A DNA stretch of 64,000 nt from Odontesthes bonariensis (taxonomy: Eukaryota; Chordata; Actinopteri; Atheriniformes; Atherinopsidae), in contig NC_134510.1 in the NCBI RefSeq assembly GCF_027942865.1, positions 18,903,209 to 18,967,208 of the forward strand, written 5' to 3'. Shown here piece by piece: positions 1 through 13,311 of the stretch. Position 1 is the stretch's first letter, and every line of letters starts with the position of its first letter. The translations under genes and the position numbers were made by a program. Below the pieces are notes generated by a model. It searched no databases and was not told where the DNA came from. It saw only the letters and a list, made by a program, of their open reading frames with translations.

Positions 1-558
1 TGAGTTTGATTCTGAATATGCTTCAATAATTTTGTTCTATCATTTTGTTTTAATCATTAAAAAGAATGTAGTAAAAAAAAAAAAACAAGTAATGACAGGT
101 GTATGTATTCCAACAAATGAAAAATCAACTTCGATATAGATTTCTGAGTTTACGGGGTGCACTTGAATGCACCATAAATCCGCCGTACAACGCGATGTAA
201 ACGGGCACTCGATTTTCAAGTGTAGCTAGCGCGACCGTGCCTCTCCGAAGCGCAGATGGCGTGACCGCAGTAAGTTTCACATCTTTCTGACACACTTTGA
301 AGAAATTCCAGACAGGAGAGGTCATGTTGTCGAGATGCACTGTAGAGGTTTTGCCTGTTCGGTTCTGTACACACGTCACGGACCACATTAGAAAGTGGTC
401 GCTAGTAATTTACGTCAAAAAAAAAAAAAAAAAAAAGCTAGTAATTTACGTCACGTGATCAGTTTTTTGATCGGCATATTTTTCCGATCGCCGATCAGGC
501 TATTTTTGGGCATTATCGGCCGATCATGATCGGCAGCCGATCGATCGGAGCGTCACTA
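1..558 (-). mobile_element. 5' end of a hAT-type DNA transposon with decayed BED-finger ORF
   Basis: On the minus strand the element appears to begin near 558 with a GATCGG-rich terminus (the repeated GATCGGC/CCGATC words at 455-550), as in fish hAT elements. An open frame at 125-388 (minus) contains TSPVWNFFKV, which resembles the start of a BED zinc finger of hAT transposases. The following CxxC and H residues are not visible, so the finger looks decayed. The rest of the element would lie left of the window. The repeat class is inferred from recalled family features; the exact terminus and target-site duplication cannot be confirmed because the other end is missing. Confidence 0.6.
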
Positions 559-3500
559 AACAAAACGCCACACATTGTTCGAAAAAGGAATGGGAAGAAG
601 TACAATACTTTTTTAGTTTCCCACCCCTTTTTAACTACTCTTCAGTTTGTAAATATCCTAACTACAATACACCTATATAAATACATACCATATATACACT
701 TCCTAAATATCTAAATAAATATATAATCACAAAAATAAATATATACTACACACATATCCTTGTAAATATAAATGTAAATATGAATATATATAACTATCCC
801 CATAAATAAATATATACCATATACTAATTAAATTACAATATAACAATTAACCCTATTCTATTCATATATTTATCCCTCATCGTCCTCTGTTAACATACTT
901 CCTCTTCCATGTACGTGTTTAAAACAATTTTTTTTTGGTACCTTTTTTTAAAACAGAATTATATTTGCACTTTTTTTTATTTCTGTCTCCAGACTGTTCC
1001 ACAAAGTCACTCCACAGCTCGATACGCACATGCTTTTCATATTTGTTCAGACCTTTGAGTAGGCTTTCCCAAAAGTACATGTTCGAAACTGGAAGTTTCC
1101 AACTTACTCTGAGGCCTAAGAAAGTGGCATGTTTTTTTATACGCATCCTGACGTGTGGACATCATTAACGTTACAATTTTCCCCTTTCTGTCCACATCTC
1201 TTTCTCTCTCACATGCACACATACAAACACGGTGTACCAGACTACAATCCTCTCAGGCTCTCAGTCAATATCAGCTTTAAGAGGCTGAAAGTCACAGCAA
1301 TAGGACTGTGTGCATCATCTATAGTCTGCACTGAGGAGACAGTTTTAGCTGCATATGAATGTCCCGATGTGTCAGTGTGCACTAAGAAGGAGGGAGGGTA
1401 TGCCTGGATAGGCACAGCAGGGGTCCGTGATAGCACTCACATCCACACTTTGACAACATCTTAGAAAGATCTATTCACTTGGGATTTCTCTCCTGTCCTT
1501 AACAACTCTAAGCACATTACCGTTAGAGAGGGAGAGTCAGCCTGACAGACAGAAGCAGTAAGAGACAGGAGCCGAAAGGATCCAGAGCTGAGATGGAAGA
1601 AATTATCAAAAGCAAGAAGTTAAAAAAAAAAAAAAATGATGTGATTAAAAAAAGAAATCTAATGACTCAAGATAGAAGTGTTTGAGAGCGGAGACGGAGA
1701 AGAAAAGATTAAATATGCAGAGAAATCAACGGAAAGCGGGCAAAATAACAAGGTTGTGCAAAAGAGACCCGGCATTAGAAGATTAAGTGGGAGTAGCTCT
1801 GTGAAAAATAGCAGGTGAGCTCAGCTGACAGCGGAGCAGCAATGATGAATGCTGCAAGACAAGCCAACCACTAATTTGGATGGCAGGGGCTTGGTACTAC
1901 AGGGCAAGAGGATGGAGTCAATCTGTCTCTCTTACATGTGATCACAAAGTCACAGCAGGTGCACCTGGGTCCAGAAAAGAGCCTCGTGCTCAGAACAAAA
2001 GTAGAAGAAGCCACTGAAAGTACTTCACAAATAACCAGTTACATACCTTCTCTATCGACTGTTTGCTTGGGCAAGTGTTTCGAGTCGACGACTTGAGAGA
2101 CAGCAGAGGAAGTTGTGTGTAGTTAAAGTGGACAGGAGATTTGACAGTGCGCATGCACAGTGCAGGAATACATATATTCTGAGCCATTAAATGTCAAAGC
2201 AATCGCACGAGAAGAAGACAAGCGGGCTTGTAGGGCAAAATGTACAAGAAAGGAAAGTAATGATAAACATCTGGCAGTCAATTCGCCGAGATTCCAAATG
2301 TGCATTAAGTGGGATTTATTGAGTGGCAGAGGATGGGAACCAGGACTTTTGCTATTACATGTCCTACCTTGCAAAGATAGGAAGATTTGAGGCCTCAGGT
2401 CCATGCAATAATTGGGGCCAATCACCAGTCCGTAGCTCAGACAGAAAACCATTATGATCATCAGCACAGACATGAAAAGATATTTCACACAGCGAGAGAG
2501 GGATTATTAGAGTCAAGGGCACTGAAGTCAGTGTGTCTGTGAGAGAGAAGGACCAGGAAGGTTAGTGAGTGACAGAGTAATGTACCGCGGATTTAAGTTA
2601 AAGCACCAACCTCAAAGTGAAACATGGCACACACGTTCGCTTTCTAGATGGATGCCAGCATAATTGCCAGGGCTGGATGAATAAATAAATAATTAAAATC
2701 TCTCTTCAAATTAATTGTCATCTTTAAATAATTCATCATAGACGGTAGAAGTGATCCTGGTAGAAAGAAAAAAAAAAGACATTTTAGGGTTTACATCTGC
2801 GATGTAATTTTAACAACATGCAGACAAAAGTAGTAAAGTTAGAGTAGCTAAAAGTTGCTAGTTAGCATATGTATGTGGCTCGTGTTTAGGTTGGATTAAC
2901 CAGATTTGTTACGCGCTCATAATGTGATTATTTTATTGAATTAGTTGCCAATTGTGTGACAGACCGTGTCGGAATTTCTTAAAAACACTCCATTTGGAGT
3001 GGGCCTCTGAAAAGCCCCTATATGTTGTGGGTGAATATCCAAGTACGCTCTCAGTTTCCACTCTGCCTGTTTGCAAAGTGATCGCTGAAGTGGATGTCCT
3101 GGTAATTTGTTGCAGAATCTAGTATTTACAATATGTTAAAACGGTATGCGATGCCATTTTTTTCGAGTAAAGATGAATGATGTTGCCATATGGTGAAGGT
3201 CTTTTAGAAGTTTTTCAAAATTGTTCATTTTCAATGCATTCAACTGCACATGCGGACATAAACAAGTGGTCAAGTGAGATTAAAACATGAAACATCCAAG
3301 AAAAAAATGAATATTTGGTCGACAGTTAAGACTGAGAAAGACTTGGTTTTACTATTTATCCAATCATGTCCCCCCTTGCAGTTTTTTTTTTTTTTTCATT
3401 TGTTCAACACTAGGGTTTCTTCCCATCTTAATCTACAAGATATTGACTGCTCATGATGTTCATTTGATGTGACTATTAATTCATCTTGAGAATGACTCAA

Positions 3501-3899
3501 TCATAATCCAATCAACGATCTAACCGAGGTAGGAGATCAGTACCAATACCCAGTCAATACTTACACGATCTGAGAAATGAAGTAAACCCTTCCACTGCTC
3601 ATGTGTGAACAGAAGGAAAGTCAGTATGTAAGTTGCTCTATTCTACCAAAAGTGCATTTAGCCTGAACCAAACTCGGCAAGTCGGCAAAATGCTGAATTA
3701 CTACCATTCTGACGACAAGCTGGGAACCAATCAGGTAGCATCTAGAAGCCAAGAAGAGTTTACCATTTTAAATAAGCTCGAGTGCGGTGGTGTTTTTACA
3801 TCATGTTCAAATATGGCTTCCTTGTTGCGTGTTAGAGCTTTAACCTGCATTTGTGGATAGAACAGTGAACTGTGTTAAAAAAAAAAAAATGTTTCTGCA

Positions 3900-4430
3900 A
3901 GCGTTCCCCATGCCGTGATATCCATGCCAGATGATCATGGGCCTCCAGCATCTGTTCTATCCCTTACTCACAGAGATATCAGTACATTCTCAAAACGTTT
4001 TGATAATATTATGTACTGTAGATGATGAAACATTGAAAGTCTTCACAATTTTACATTAAGGAACATAATTTTTTTCTGATTGCTGAACCCATCTCGGACC
4101 CATCTTTAGATCTAAGAGACTCTACCTCTCCAAGGTGCTCTTTTTATACCCAATCTTGTTACTGAACTGTTGCAAATTAACCTAATTAGTTTCAACATGT
4201 TCCTGAAACCGTTTTTTCTTTTTAAGGGTCACATACTTTTCCAGCATTTTGTTGCCCCCCTCCATCCCAAACTCACAATAAGCAAATAATTCTCATACTA
4301 AAAATACACTTTTAACATTTCATATGTTATTTTCTACTGTAAACAAAATATCGGTTTATTAGATTTCCAAATCAATTCATTCTGTTCTGCATTTTCCACA
4401 GTGTTGCAACTCTTTTGGAATTGATACGTC
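3900..4430 (-). mobile_element. Tc1/mariner transposon relic (5' half)
   Basis: Read on the minus strand, 3990-4065 encodes KIVKTFNVSSSTVHNIIKTF followed by a stop. This is the helix-turn-helix signature near the N-terminus of Tc1-like transposases. The flanking text (a leader with TTAATTAG/GCAAATTAACC and a GTTGC-rich end near 4240-4410) matches the 5' region of the same family as I recall it. Stops and indels show it is a dead copy. The catalytic half is not visible here. Confidence 0.65.
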
Positions 4431-5515
4431 ACTTTGATGGCTTTTTACACAATACAAGACGCAACATGCTCAGTGGAGAAATAAACTGGGTCATGCAACA
4501 CAGAGTTGAATAACATGAACGAGGCCATTCTAAATGTAATAGTTAGTTAGTAGATGGGTAGGTAAGACAGAGACGCATACAGAGATCAACAGTGTGTATT
4601 TTCTCTAACTGTCTTTCAAATGAGGCTTTACAGCAAATATAATAATAATCCACCCAAAATCCAAACTTGCAATGGTTGTGTGTTTAATGCTTAGCAAAAC
4701 ATGAAATTGTGACTAAGTATTTGTTTTAGCTCTCAGGGTGTGTTCTGTATGTTGTGTTTACATGCTGTCTAAAAATTGCATGGACAAATATCATCATATT
4801 TCCTTGGTAAAATATCCTAGATAGTAGCGATCATCGACAAATCTGTGAGATCTAAATAACCTGTCAGTCTCTGACCTAAATGATTCAATACTTCACTTTT
4901 AACATTTTGGATTCTTGAATACATCACATAATTCAATTATGACATTTAAACTAGAATAAGGTTCACCAAAAATAAGAAAAATGTGCTCTCAGAAATTAAT
5001 CCAAATGTGATAAAATAAGTATTTTTTTTTTTTTTTTTTTTTAATTATAATTGAAAAAGCAGATATGTAAGTGAGGGAAAGAGACAGAAACAGAGAGTTT
5101 TCTGTGCCTCAAAACCAACTGTCAAAATCATGCACACCATGGTAACCGCAGTCAGTTCCCCATTTCACAACAATAACAGACTAGGCAAATATTGACACAC
5201 CATTTCTCCAACATTACAAATACGATTATATTTGCCGTTTGCCCTAGGAGATGGCAGTTAATATTCAATGGGATGTGTGCTCCTCTGTGTGAGAAGGTGT
5301 GGGTGTGTGCTCATGTAGAATTTTCAGAAAGAAGATATATGGGACATGCGAAGAGCACACGTCAATTTGCTCTGTACACAGTAGAATTTGTTAGAGTGGA
5401 GAGAGAGATCCTGAAACTTTAATTATACTTAATACTTGTTCCATTCCGTATCCGTTTGTTAGGTAATATATTCGTACCCACACCAGAGGGTAGTGAGCAA
5501 AACATAAAAAGTCAG

Positions 5516-5516
<1 letters not shown>

Positions 5517-5556
<40 letters not shown>
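5517..5556. repeat. (TG)n microsatellite
   Basis: Uninterrupted TG dinucleotide repeat of about 20 units in cdkal1 intron 3. Confidence 0.95.
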
Positions 5557-5557
<1 letters not shown>

Positions 5558-5945
5558 TCTTCCCGCTTGTCACCTGGGAAGAGACAAAGAGTGGGAGAAA
5601 GCTAAAGAAAAGGGGAAAAGTAGGAGCCACCTGTATGTAAAGGCTCACCTGTCCTTTGACAAACAACACAGATGAATGCTGAATGCGGGCCTGTGGCAGA
5701 TGTATTGAGCTTCAGTAAAAGTGGAGGTGGTAGCCGAGAAGGGCTGTCTTAATACAGACACAATGCCAAAGCGGCAGTGACCGTTTATGTTTTGTTCTCG
5801 ACCACAATGGAAAAATACAGCAAGATTTCATATCTGTACACAAGACAGACCACAATTATCAACCCTGTTTTGTCCACAGTTTAGGTTAAGGTCCAAATAC
5901 ATTCTGTAAAGGAATAAACACAACTCTCCCAGGTGATGTGGATAG

Positions 5946-6764
5946 TTAAAAAGTGATAGTTCGGAGTAGATTCAACCTGGGGTCATTTGAACCGTGACAT
6001 CCAGCCAAGTAGCCCACCCGAAGTTTTTTCGATCTTGGCTGAACATCAGCTGAGTTACTGAGTTATCCCGAATAGCTTAGTACAAGCGCTAATGGAACCT
6101 GGCAGTATCTCCAAAATTACCACACTAAAATCACATGCCATGACACCAAACTTCTACAGTAGTACAAATATGGTCTGTACTCACAAAATGATGCATTTTG
6201 AAGTTTGTACATAGTCCAGGAGTTTATTATTATCAACACAAGCCTAATAGCTTCTCTGCTGTAACAAAGCAAGGCTGCTCAATTTCTCCATTGATAAAAT
6301 AAATTCACAACTCTACAACATAAAAATTCATAAAAATTCATAAAAAATCATGTAGAATATAGCATATACTTTGTTGTCTACAGTAGTAGATCAACCCTCA
6401 TCTTACTTTGAAGCTCCCAGATCAAGGAAGTGACGTCGACGCAGCTTTAACAGCAGAGAAGCTATCAGGCTTGTGTTGATAATAATAAACTCCTGGACTA
6501 TGTACAAACTTCCAAATGCATCGTTTTGTGAGTACAGACCATATTTGTACTACTGTAGAAGTTTGGTGTCATGGCATGTGATTTTAGTGTGGTAATTTTG
6601 GAGATACTGCCAGGTTCCATTAGCGCTTGTACTAAGCTATTCGGGATAACTCAGTAACTCAGCTGATGTTCAGCCAAGATCGAAAAAACTTCGGGTGGGC
6701 TACTTGGCTGGATGTCACGGTTCAAATGACCCTAGGGTGAATCTACTCCGAACTATCACTTTAA
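5946..6764. mobile_element. Foldback (long inverted-repeat) element flanked by TTAA
   Basis: Two arms of about 315 bp, roughly 5946-6266 and 6444-6764, are near-perfect reverse complements separated by a ~177-bp AT-rich spacer. The outer ends read TTAA AAAGTGATAGTTCGG on the left and CCGAACTATCACT TTAA on the right, so TTAA is the likely target-site duplication. No transposase frame is present. This is a non-autonomous foldback/MITE-type DNA transposon. TTAA duplications are known for piggyBac and Kolobok superfamilies, but I cannot assign it to either by sequence. High arm identity suggests a recent insertion. Confidence 0.85.
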
Positions 6765-9700
6765 GCACTATCCATACGAGTATAAGAAGAGGGGAAAAGA
6801 TACCATCGGGCCTGCCATTCAACGTACCTCCTTACTTCTTGCAACCCGATCACATAAAATAGTACGATAACACAAATTCCAAGTGCATGTACTAGGTGTT
6901 AAATCAGTATTATTCCTTGACATTGGATATACAGCAAAGCTCACTTGCTGGTTCCTGGACATATCTTCTCAAGGTTCTCTAGCACCTAGTCCTTCAGCAC
7001 TGGTGTACGGTGGAGGTGGGCTGCTGTCAACCTCCTGGCTTCAGCAATCCGCCCATTGTTGCTCTCTCTGGGGCTTTAGTCCAGGATCACCAGATTCGCA
7101 CAGGTGTGCTCCATTGTCTGGGTCACTACTCATTTACCCTGTCCACCATTGCAAGCTCTCTCCTGCGACCTAACGGGGTGTGGTGGCTGCTGCTGTGAGA
7201 TGGGATCCACACAGTCGAATGATCCTCCTGAGCCTTGTCACCTCCAGACAACCCTGCAATCCCACACAACTTCCAAGTCAACTTTGTACAATCCCTTCAG
7301 CGTACTCTAAGGGTTTCAACAAACATGACGTCAGTTCTGTATATAGACTGAATTTATTGCGACTCCTGATACCAATCCAGCCTTTGAAATCTTAAACTTA
7401 AAACGGAGAGGTGATTTTGCCTTGGCTGTCTCCTGGGCCTGAGTACTAAACTGTCTTCATTCTTCAAGGCACATTGTGTTCCATTTATTGTTTTAAATTC
7501 ATTCAACTCATTTGGAAACGAGAGCTTTACCATCATTGATTCGATACAGGCATTAGTAAGGGGTATTTTACATTGAACAATCGTGGCGCTTCCTGGACCT
7601 CTGACTGCTCTGTCATTTCTTTACCATCTTAGAGCCATTGTAAACTTTTACAAAGTTATCCGTCTATGGTGCTCTCAGCTTCCCCAGAAGGCCATTGTTA
7701 CAACACAAATCTGTTACAGGACAAATCTGCAGGCTCTCCAGGTTACGCTACTGAACAAATGCTGACTGGTTGAAAGTTCATAGATTTTACAAAAAGAGGA
7801 TGAAGCACCGAAAACCATACATTGCAAAGAAGCACAGCTAAAAAAAAACAATGACAACAGCTGCACTAGACAATCGCCATAATCTTCACACTTAGTGTCA
7901 CTCTATTACGAAGCAGATCCACTTTAATTTCTGTCCTTTCCACAGCAGGTCAACTACTAAGTTGTGCAATCACAACTAAGAGTAGACCACAACTCAGATC
8001 GTTCCACGTATTCGTGAGTCTGCCCCCAAGTGGCAGCAAAACACAATACAAGGCAGTGCGCTAGAGCGCACGGAGAGCAATGCTTAACCGCAGAGTATTC
8101 TGCTCAGGGCAGGCACATTCAACTAGCAAGTTTCAGCCACAGACAGAGGCCACCAGCTGAGTTTACAAAGCAATATAGCAATTAACCAATTTAGCGCCTT
8201 GTTCCAAGTCTGCAAAGAGAATCAGTACCATCGGAACCACAACTATTCACAGCCCAGCCCACCAACAGCAGGGCAATCGCAACTTCCAGAAAACAGAGCA
8301 GCTGGCCTTTATTTCAGGGACAGATTGGACAAACAAAACTGGGCCCAACAACAGTGCACATGCCAAGCATAGGACTGCCTAAGTTTAATCAATATATATA
8401 TGCATTCATTTGTCTATTTGAGTCATGTTGTCACGCTAACATTTTATGATTATTTAGGTTATTTTGCCACTGAGCCGACGGTTTTGTGCTTCACGCAAAT
8501 TTAGAACCTCGGATGCGGATTGGTGCCGTTAAACAAGACAAACGCAGTTAACACGCATCCTCTTGAATTGGCCTTTAAACTGAACAAAACACAGAGATAG
8601 GATTTAAGACTCCTGTCCGCACATGTGCTCATCTACCTCATGCGCTTGCACATGCAAACACACCCATACATTGTTTCTGATGGGCAACTGACATGGGCAA
8701 GCCTACGCAGATATAATCTCTCTGTGTGTCTGCCCCCCTTCCCTCTCTCTCCCTCTCTTTCACACACACTGTTCTTTTCATTAAGTGACCATTAGACTGT
8801 AAAGACCATGCTTTGCTTTTAATAATCTTTTACAAAAATCATTGGAGCGGTTGATCTGATTGAAGACAAGAAAGAATGTTTCCAACCTTTTTATGAGCGA
8901 TCATTTTGGTAATTTCGTAATAGGCATTAATCTTGTTATCAAACAGAGGTTCAAATTTATATCCTTGTATATCTTGAAAGCCTGCCTCATTAAAAAAAAA
9001 CGGCTATTGCTCTGACTGAAGGTGGTTCCTTAATCCAAAATCCTGTACGCGCGGTGCTCTGTAACCACATAAAACTCATTTAGGAAAACGAGATGTTCAT
9101 TAACTGCAGAAGCAAATTCGAAGTGATCTCTTGAAAAGTAGAAAATAAAGGGAAGAAGACATGTTTCTATTAACTGGATTGAAGCATTGTAGGTCACTTG
9201 TCATTGTAATCTCAGGGAACAAGAAGTTATCCTAACTAAAAAAGACCTTAATGAAGAAAAAAAAAAACAACAACTGCAGAGGACATCCACAAAATGAAAA
9301 TGAAGAGCTCCTCTTTAGGGATTACTTTAATCTCTGGGAACGTTTTGGACCCAGAAACAGCTGGTGAGTCGGCACATTTTCATTTCCTCATTTTCTACGC
9401 CGGGTCAGACACCATTCGCAATGTCGTTTCCATTTCATGTGCATCAAGCCTCAATCGAAAAAGAATCCACCTTGACAAGTGTTATATTTTCATATTTATA
9501 TCATGTAAATGTGAATCAAACACAGCAATGGAAACTGAGTTACAGTGAAAAAGAGGAACCCACTCAAAACACCAACACGGTTCACTCATAAAGAGGAAAC
9601 ATGTCCAAAAACCAACCACGCAGAAACTGTAGAAAGTTTCATCAATGCTACATTGATAGATAAAATAAATAAATATATATAAAAAAAAGTGAACCCTTTA

Positions 9701-9889
9701 GTTAAATGAGGTTTTCCTTTGGGACTCCTCAGGCAGCTTCTGTAGAGCCCACGTAGCCTCAGCTTGCGACAGCAGCTCATACCTCTTTCACGTGTTAACG
9801 CTCCACGTGTAAAAAGTGCCCTAACTTGATTAATAGTAATAATCAGAACTTGCTTTGTTTTGTTTTTTTTTCATTTCTGTGTTAAATTG

Positions 9890-10075
9890 AAACAATTTAG
9901 GTCATGTGGTCCCTCAGCCCAGATCCAAGCTATGGGACATGCAAATTAGATGCAAATAACACCAGAAAAGTGAAAACTCGTTATGGGCCCTGGTATTAAA
10001 TACTGAATTTAGCCTCTTGGCATTATAAAAACAGCCAGTTGGGGTTCGTATGCAAATAATATGCAAATAGCCCTG
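9890..10075. promoter_or_regulatory. Candidate enhancer: four octamer (POU) sites
   Basis: Four perfect ATGCAAAT octamers, all on the plus strand, lie at 9939-9946, 9950-9957, 10050-10057 and 10061-10068. Each pair has the same 11-bp start-to-start spacing, one turn of the DNA helix. ATGCAAAT is the established binding site of POU/Oct proteins. The block sits in a cdkal1 intron; such introns in vertebrates are known to harbour conserved elements linked to the neighbouring sox4. Enhancer function is inferred. Confidence 0.4.
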
Positions 10076-10949
10076 ACACAGAGAGTTCTTACTTCTTCTG
10101 CTACAAAGAACGGGTGTTCTGAGGACTTAGCAGGCAGACCCTGCTATGATGTAGAGGATTTGAAGCCAACTAATGTTGCCTTCCCTGATACTCACTTTTA
10201 TATCAACTATCCCATGATCATAAATACAAAATGGAGAGATGATAGATAGAGGAAGAAGAATAAGGGCACAAGTTGTTTTCAAAACTTAAAAAAAAAAACA
10301 GACAGTGTTGTCAGCTGAATAGAGGATCAGTGTAGAAACACAGGCACGAGGAGAAAAGAGAGAATAAGAGAGTAAGCCAAGCAATTTAAATATGGAAAGA
10401 CGACAAGTCAATGTGAAAAAGTGAAGGGTCGCACACGAGAGCACAAAATGAGAAAAAGTAAGACACGAAGGCAGTATAGAAAGAAGAAATGGAAAAAAAA
10501 TTAAAGGGACAGAAGCCAACATCGTCAAAAAAAAAAAAAGGGGGAAAGAATTCAAAAAGTTCAACCGTGTGAGATGCACAAAAGCAGAGAGAAAAGGGAG
10601 GGAGTGCATTTGAAGACATCAGGAAAAAAGTAAACAGATACGATGAGTACACCTACAGGGTTTGCTCATCTAACCTCCCCAGAAAGGAGAGAGGCCTGCA
10701 CGCAGTTAATTACTCTGGAATATACAGTGCACGCACGGCACATCATAAGCTTAGTGGACCACCTTGTTCGACTGGCAATGTCTCCTAAAATTACATGCAG
10801 AAAAACACACAGACGCAAATAAATCAGCAGTTCCACTGCAATCACTGTAAAGCTCTTGCCCTGAGCATACCACCTGATATCCTTACCTGCATTGCAACCA
10901 CATTTAAAATTAATACAGCGAATCTCTTAATCACAGCCTCTGCCCTCCA

Positions 10950-10976
10950 ACACACACACACACACACACACACACA
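10950..10976. repeat. (CA)n microsatellite
   Basis: About 13 uninterrupted CA units in cdkal1 intron 3. Confidence 0.95.
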
Positions 10977-13233
10977 GGTTTGTTGCTGATGTGCTTAGTG
11001 CTAAGAAGCTAAAGGAATTTGGATGTTGGCAGGCAGACTGATGACGAGAGGCTGGCCTGTTTACATTACATATAATAACATTTTAAGTGCACAATAATAA
11101 AAATGTTAGTCTGCCTTTTATGCATTTACATTTACGGTACAGATTGGTTGACTTTTAAGCGTTTGCATCTTAGACATCTTTACAAAGATTATTAGGATTC
11201 ACAACTTCTCGCGTGTCTTTCCCTCAAACTTTTTGGGTGATCTAGTATCTCCATACTCCGTCTAAACAGCCAAGACTTACTGTAGATGCATATTCTGAAA
11301 TAAATAGTTTCCGAACCAGGTTTTAGTTTGGACGAGAATTTTTAATGATATCTATCAAAGTCTGATTTGCGAAGGGGATTAAAGCTGGGTTCTGAATGGG
11401 AAATCCTTCGTAATGGGTGTAATTTTTAATATCATAAACCTGCCTCTGACATTAGCGTGCGTTTGCAAGCCTCCTAATTTATCGACCATTACAATATGGA
11501 ACGATTCCAAGCGTTTTTCATTGTAAATAATTGATGTCTTTGTGCCGAATCTGTGCTAATAATGGGTCTGCTCTTCCCTGGGAGGAAAAAAATAAATCTA
11601 AAAAAGGAAATAAAGGTAACAAAAAAATCTGCAGTACAAATACAAATAAGCCTACAGCAGTGACAAGGACAATAACAGAACAGGGATGCGGGGGAGGCGC
11701 ACACACTCACACGGACGGACACACACAGTTCTCTCCCACTAACAGATTCCATTAAAAACAGATGGCATCTGAATTATCTGATGTCCTGTCAATGTCTTTT
11801 TATATGCTAATCCAGCTCCTACGCAAGCCCGAGTCTCTTTAATCAGATATCAGGTCAGAGGAACTAAATCAAGCCGAAACAATCACGCTGCCAGGGAATT
11901 ACAATACACTGAGACAGGTGGTCACCGAGGAATGTATCAATGCACTTAATGTCATGAGACCGTGGGGTTTGGATCGATGGAGGATGTCGGTTTCTTTTGA
12001 AATATGTTCTTTTTTGCTACACCAAGTCACTTATAAAGAAGCCCCACATCTGAATGTTGGGCAACATAAACAATATCCACTCATCACCATTTGCCGGCAG
12101 TCATTCCGTCACTCAAACAGCATTTTCACAGCGGGAGTCGCGTTGTTTTCTGCACAGTTCCTATGCTGCATGAAACCAGTATTGATGCTTGGAGCTAGCG
12201 TCGGATATAATTCAACACTTTCAGCTTCAAAGTAAATCTGTTTCAAAGTGCAGGTAGTGATGGGAGTGGTGCCTTTTATTGTGCCTGCTCAGAAACGGTG
12301 GCGCTACCCTGAAAAAAATCAAAAGTTGACTGTTGAAGTTTATCGTTCCCTTATTCACTTTGTTTAAAGAACTGCACAGAAAAGGAAACAAAAACCAACA
12401 TTTACGCTGTCACAATTTCAGAAAAACCTTAAACACTGTTTGTCTGCCTAAAACTTTAACTTCCCGTTTCACTGTTACAGAACAGCTTTGTGCTTCGGTA
12501 TATTTATGCAATTTCCTTAAAAAAGAACAGAGTCTGCTATGACTGGTAAACTCCACAGACCTGAGCTTTGATCGAAGTCGAGAAAGCACAAGTGATACAC
12601 AGCACATAAAATGAGCACTTCGTAAACCCCCTGTAGAGAATAACTCTTATTTCCCTCCCTTTCTTTTTTAGAATATAGTTTTCAAGGGAATGAAGCTCAA
12701 AAATACAAGCAGGAATACTGAGATGCAACTTTTATTTTGCAAGTGCTGGGCCATGTACTGATGATACAACGAGTAAGTCGCATATAAAAAAAATTAAATA
12801 AACACACAATTGACACACAAAAAGATATCCGTCAGGTTCATAACTCACTTATTAAATCAAACACCCTGAGCCGAAGATTAAATGTGACCTATTTTCCGGT
12901 GTTGCTCTTTTTTTACTTCCCCATGCATACGGTCCACGAAAAGATCAAATAAATATTCAAATTATTCCATATATAAACTCTGCCTATCAAAATACTACCA
13001 ACATCAGGCCAAGAAACAGGAAGAATTTAATTTGGAAATATCTAATCGGCAACCGCCGATCAACCATCGAGCAAAAACAACAAGATTACAGAGAAACGTT
13101 TCAAGCGCAACTTTAAAATAAGTCTAATCAAAATGTTGAAAGATCACACAACCGCACACACGTATACATGACAGCGGGAGCCTTCTAAGGATGGATTTAT
13201 TGAGCTCAACCATGGAAACCATGCACGGATGGA

Positions 13234-13243
13234 TACACACACA

Positions 13244-13305
<62 letters not shown>

Positions 13306-13311
13306 AACACA
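13234..13311. repeat. (CA)n microsatellite
   Basis: CA repeat of about 35 units with one CG interruption near 13245-13248. It produces long Thr-His and Val-Cys frames that are artefacts. Confidence 0.95.

Noticed and set aside
2123..2200. Minus-strand SCTV within a 121-residue frame, resembling the [10 protein letters not shown] motif of the next cdkal1 exon
   Set aside because: The surrounding residues (GSEYMYSCTVHAHCQ) do not match [20 protein letters not shown], and flanking splice sites do not bound a suitable exon. A chance match.
6883..7310. Overlapping plus-strand frames with a more balanced codon look (SAHCCSLWGFSPGSPD)
   Set aside because: No recognised domain, no splice sites in phase, and three overlapping frames are all open, which points to composition rather than coding.
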